This document shows, one piece after another, positions 6,540 through 7,530 of a stretch of 7,530 bases of DNA; position 1 is the first letter of the stretch; each line of letters starts with the position of its first letter. Origin of the DNA: an uncultured Ruminococcus sp. (GTDB lineage Bacteria > Bacillota > Clostridia > Oscillospirales > Ruminococcaceae). The DNA lies in assembly GCA_900545125.1 (NCBI GenBank), contig UQXS01000122.1, forward strand, positions 1-7,530, in the 5' to 3' direction. The position numbers and the translations under genes are program-made. A model generated the notes under the pieces. It was not told where the DNA came from and made no database searches. It saw only the letters and a list, made by a program, of their open reading frames with translations.

Positions 6540-7445
6540 TTATCTGAGTATAACCGGTTCAAGTTCAAGAGTATACCCGGTTTTTTCCTTTACTATCCTC
6601 TGTACCTGCGAACAAAGCTCAAGTACATCCGCACAGGTGGCATATCCCTTATTGATAATGAATCCGCTGTGTTTTTCGCTTACCATTGCTCCGCCGCACT
6701 GTTTTCCTTTCAGACCGCACTGATCAATAAGCAGCGATGCATAACTGCCCTCCGGACGCTTGAATGTACTGCCTGCGCTCGGATATTCAAGCGGCTGCTT
6801 AGCACTTCTCTTTGCCATACATTCGTTCATGGCATTCTTAATTGTTTCCGGATCTCCGTCCTCAAGCTGCATTGTCACGGAAATGATAACGCATGAACTA
6901 TCAGAAAAAAAGCTGTGCCTGTAGGATAATTCCATAGCTTCCCTGCCTATGGTACGTATCTTTCCGTTCTCGTCAAGATATTCGGCAGAAATAACGATAT
7001 CTTTCATTTCACTGCCGTAAGCACCGGCGTTCATGTAAAGAGCTCCGCCTACCGTACCGGGAATGCCAAAAAGATTTTCCATTCCGCTGAGTCCCGACTG
7101 CTGTGCATGAACGCAGGCGGATGCAAGAAGAGCTCCGGCATCACAGCGGATTATATTTCCTCTTGTTTCAATTGATGCAAAATCACTTCCGAAAAGGAGA
7201 ATAACGCCGTCGAACCCGTTATCGTCTGCCAGAACATTGCTGCCTCTGCCGAGAATCCCATAACGAACAGAATTTTCTTTCATATACTTTATAAGTTCTG
7301 CTGCCGACTGTGCAGAATTAATACTTATCAGAGCCCTGCATTTTCCGCCGAAACGGAATGTGATATATTCGCTGAGCGGACATTCAGGTGTGATACGGCA
7401 TCCGAGCTTTTCGCAAAGCGCAGTAATTTCGTCTAAATTAATCAT
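6540..7445 (-). CDS. murB: UDP-N-acetylenolpyruvoylglucosamine reductase (MurB)
   Basis: MurB is a cytoplasmic FAD enzyme that uses NADPH to reduce UDP-GlcNAc-enolpyruvate to UDP-MurNAc, the second committed step of peptidoglycan precursor synthesis. The 301-residue protein has the FAD-binding motifs LGRGSNVL and GIPGTVGGALYMNAGAYG, the SYRHSFF segment (Y175), AGSTFKRP with the likely proton-donating S226, the GGAMVSEKHSGFIIN block, and the catalytic C-terminal glutamate E296 in LEPVILR. Its length fits the shorter type II MurB common in Gram-positives. The ATG start follows a strong AGGGGG site (7457-7452) with a 6-nt spacer. It is the first gene of the visible operon, 24 nt before rapZ. Whether more genes precede it cannot be seen, since only 85 nt remain upstream. 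Confidence 0.97.
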   Translation of the reverse strand: MINLDEITALCEKLGCRITPECPLSEYITFRFGGKCRALISINSAQSAAELIKYMKENSVRYGILGRGSNVLADDNGFDGVILLFGSDFASIETRGNIIRCDAGALLASACVHAQQSGLSGMENLFGIPGTVGGALYMNAGAYGSEMKDIVISAEYLDENGKIRTIGREAMELSYRHSFFSDSSCVIISVTMQLEDGDPETIKNAMNECMAKRSAKQPLEYPSAGSTFKRPEGSYASLLIDQCGLKGKQCGGAMVSEKHSGFIINKGYATCADVLELCSQVQRIVKEKTGYTLELEPVILR

Positions 7446-7530
7446 TATGTTCCCCCTGAAATATATTATGGCGACCTCTAAAAACCTGTTTGGTTAAACA
7501 AAAATCAGATAGGTGCGGCAGTTGAAAGGA
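7446..7530 (-). other. murB leader region
   Basis: These 85 nt hold the murB ribosome binding site AGGGGG and an AT-rich stretch with CATAATATAT (7470-7461) that could supply a -10 box. I find no fitting -35 box. A short dyad, TGTTT (7487-7491) with AAACA (7496-7500) around GGTT, also occurs. I see no coding sequence and cannot place a promoter firmly; the operon may begin here or outside the window. Confidence 0.35.

Noticed and set aside
7486..7501. Small hairpin upstream of murB as a terminator or riboswitch
   Set aside because: The stem is only 5 bp and AT-rich. Nothing resembling a known riboswitch fold fits in the 85 nt available.

Overview
The window looks like chromosomal DNA of a low- to mid-GC Gram-positive bacterium of the class Clostridia, probably a Ruminococcus-like member of the Oscillospiraceae. 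This rests on the murB-rapZ-whiA-dnaE gene order, AGGAG/GGAGG ribosome binding sites, a short DnaE with a PHP domain, and the sequence character of the proteins. The genus is an inference.

Layout. Positions 1-66 (+) hold the 3' part of a tRNA-Arg(ACG) gene with encoded CCA, followed by a rho-independent terminator. Everything else is on the minus strand and is read from the right edge leftwards: murB (7445-6540), rapZ (6515-5640), whiA (5620-4700), dnaE (4713-1303) and a GT2 polyprenyl-phosphate glycosyltransferase (1185-235). A long hairpin with a U tract at 218-174 probably ends that transcript and faces the tRNA terminator. The first four genes are tightly packed, with gaps of 24 and 19 nt and a 14-nt overlap, and are almost certainly one operon. 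The glycosyltransferase lies 117 nt further on, behind an inverted repeat, and may have its own promoter or regulation.

How the genes fit together. MurB makes UDP-MurNAc for peptidoglycan. RapZ (YvcJ) is a P-loop nucleotide-binding protein tied to amino-sugar and envelope control in its relatives. WhiA is a DNA-binding protein linked to division and chromosome segregation. DnaE is a replicative or primer-extending polymerase. The membrane glycosyltransferase loads a sugar onto a lipid carrier for envelope modification. The common theme is envelope growth coordinated with replication.

The main unexpected point is whiA. The conserved WhiA N-terminus (the usual M-S-F-S/A start) is fully encoded upstream of the first in-frame ATG, but the codon at the initiator position is ATA. 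It is the third of three ATA codons just behind a good AGGAG site, so whiA appears to start at a non-canonical AUA codon. Other points are the absence of yvcK between rapZ and whiA, an apparently complete PHP metal site in DnaE, and the inverted repeat between dnaE and the glycosyltransferase. I found no CRISPR array, insertion sequence, prophage or clearly novel multi-gene system. No stretch over 300 bases lacks a gene.
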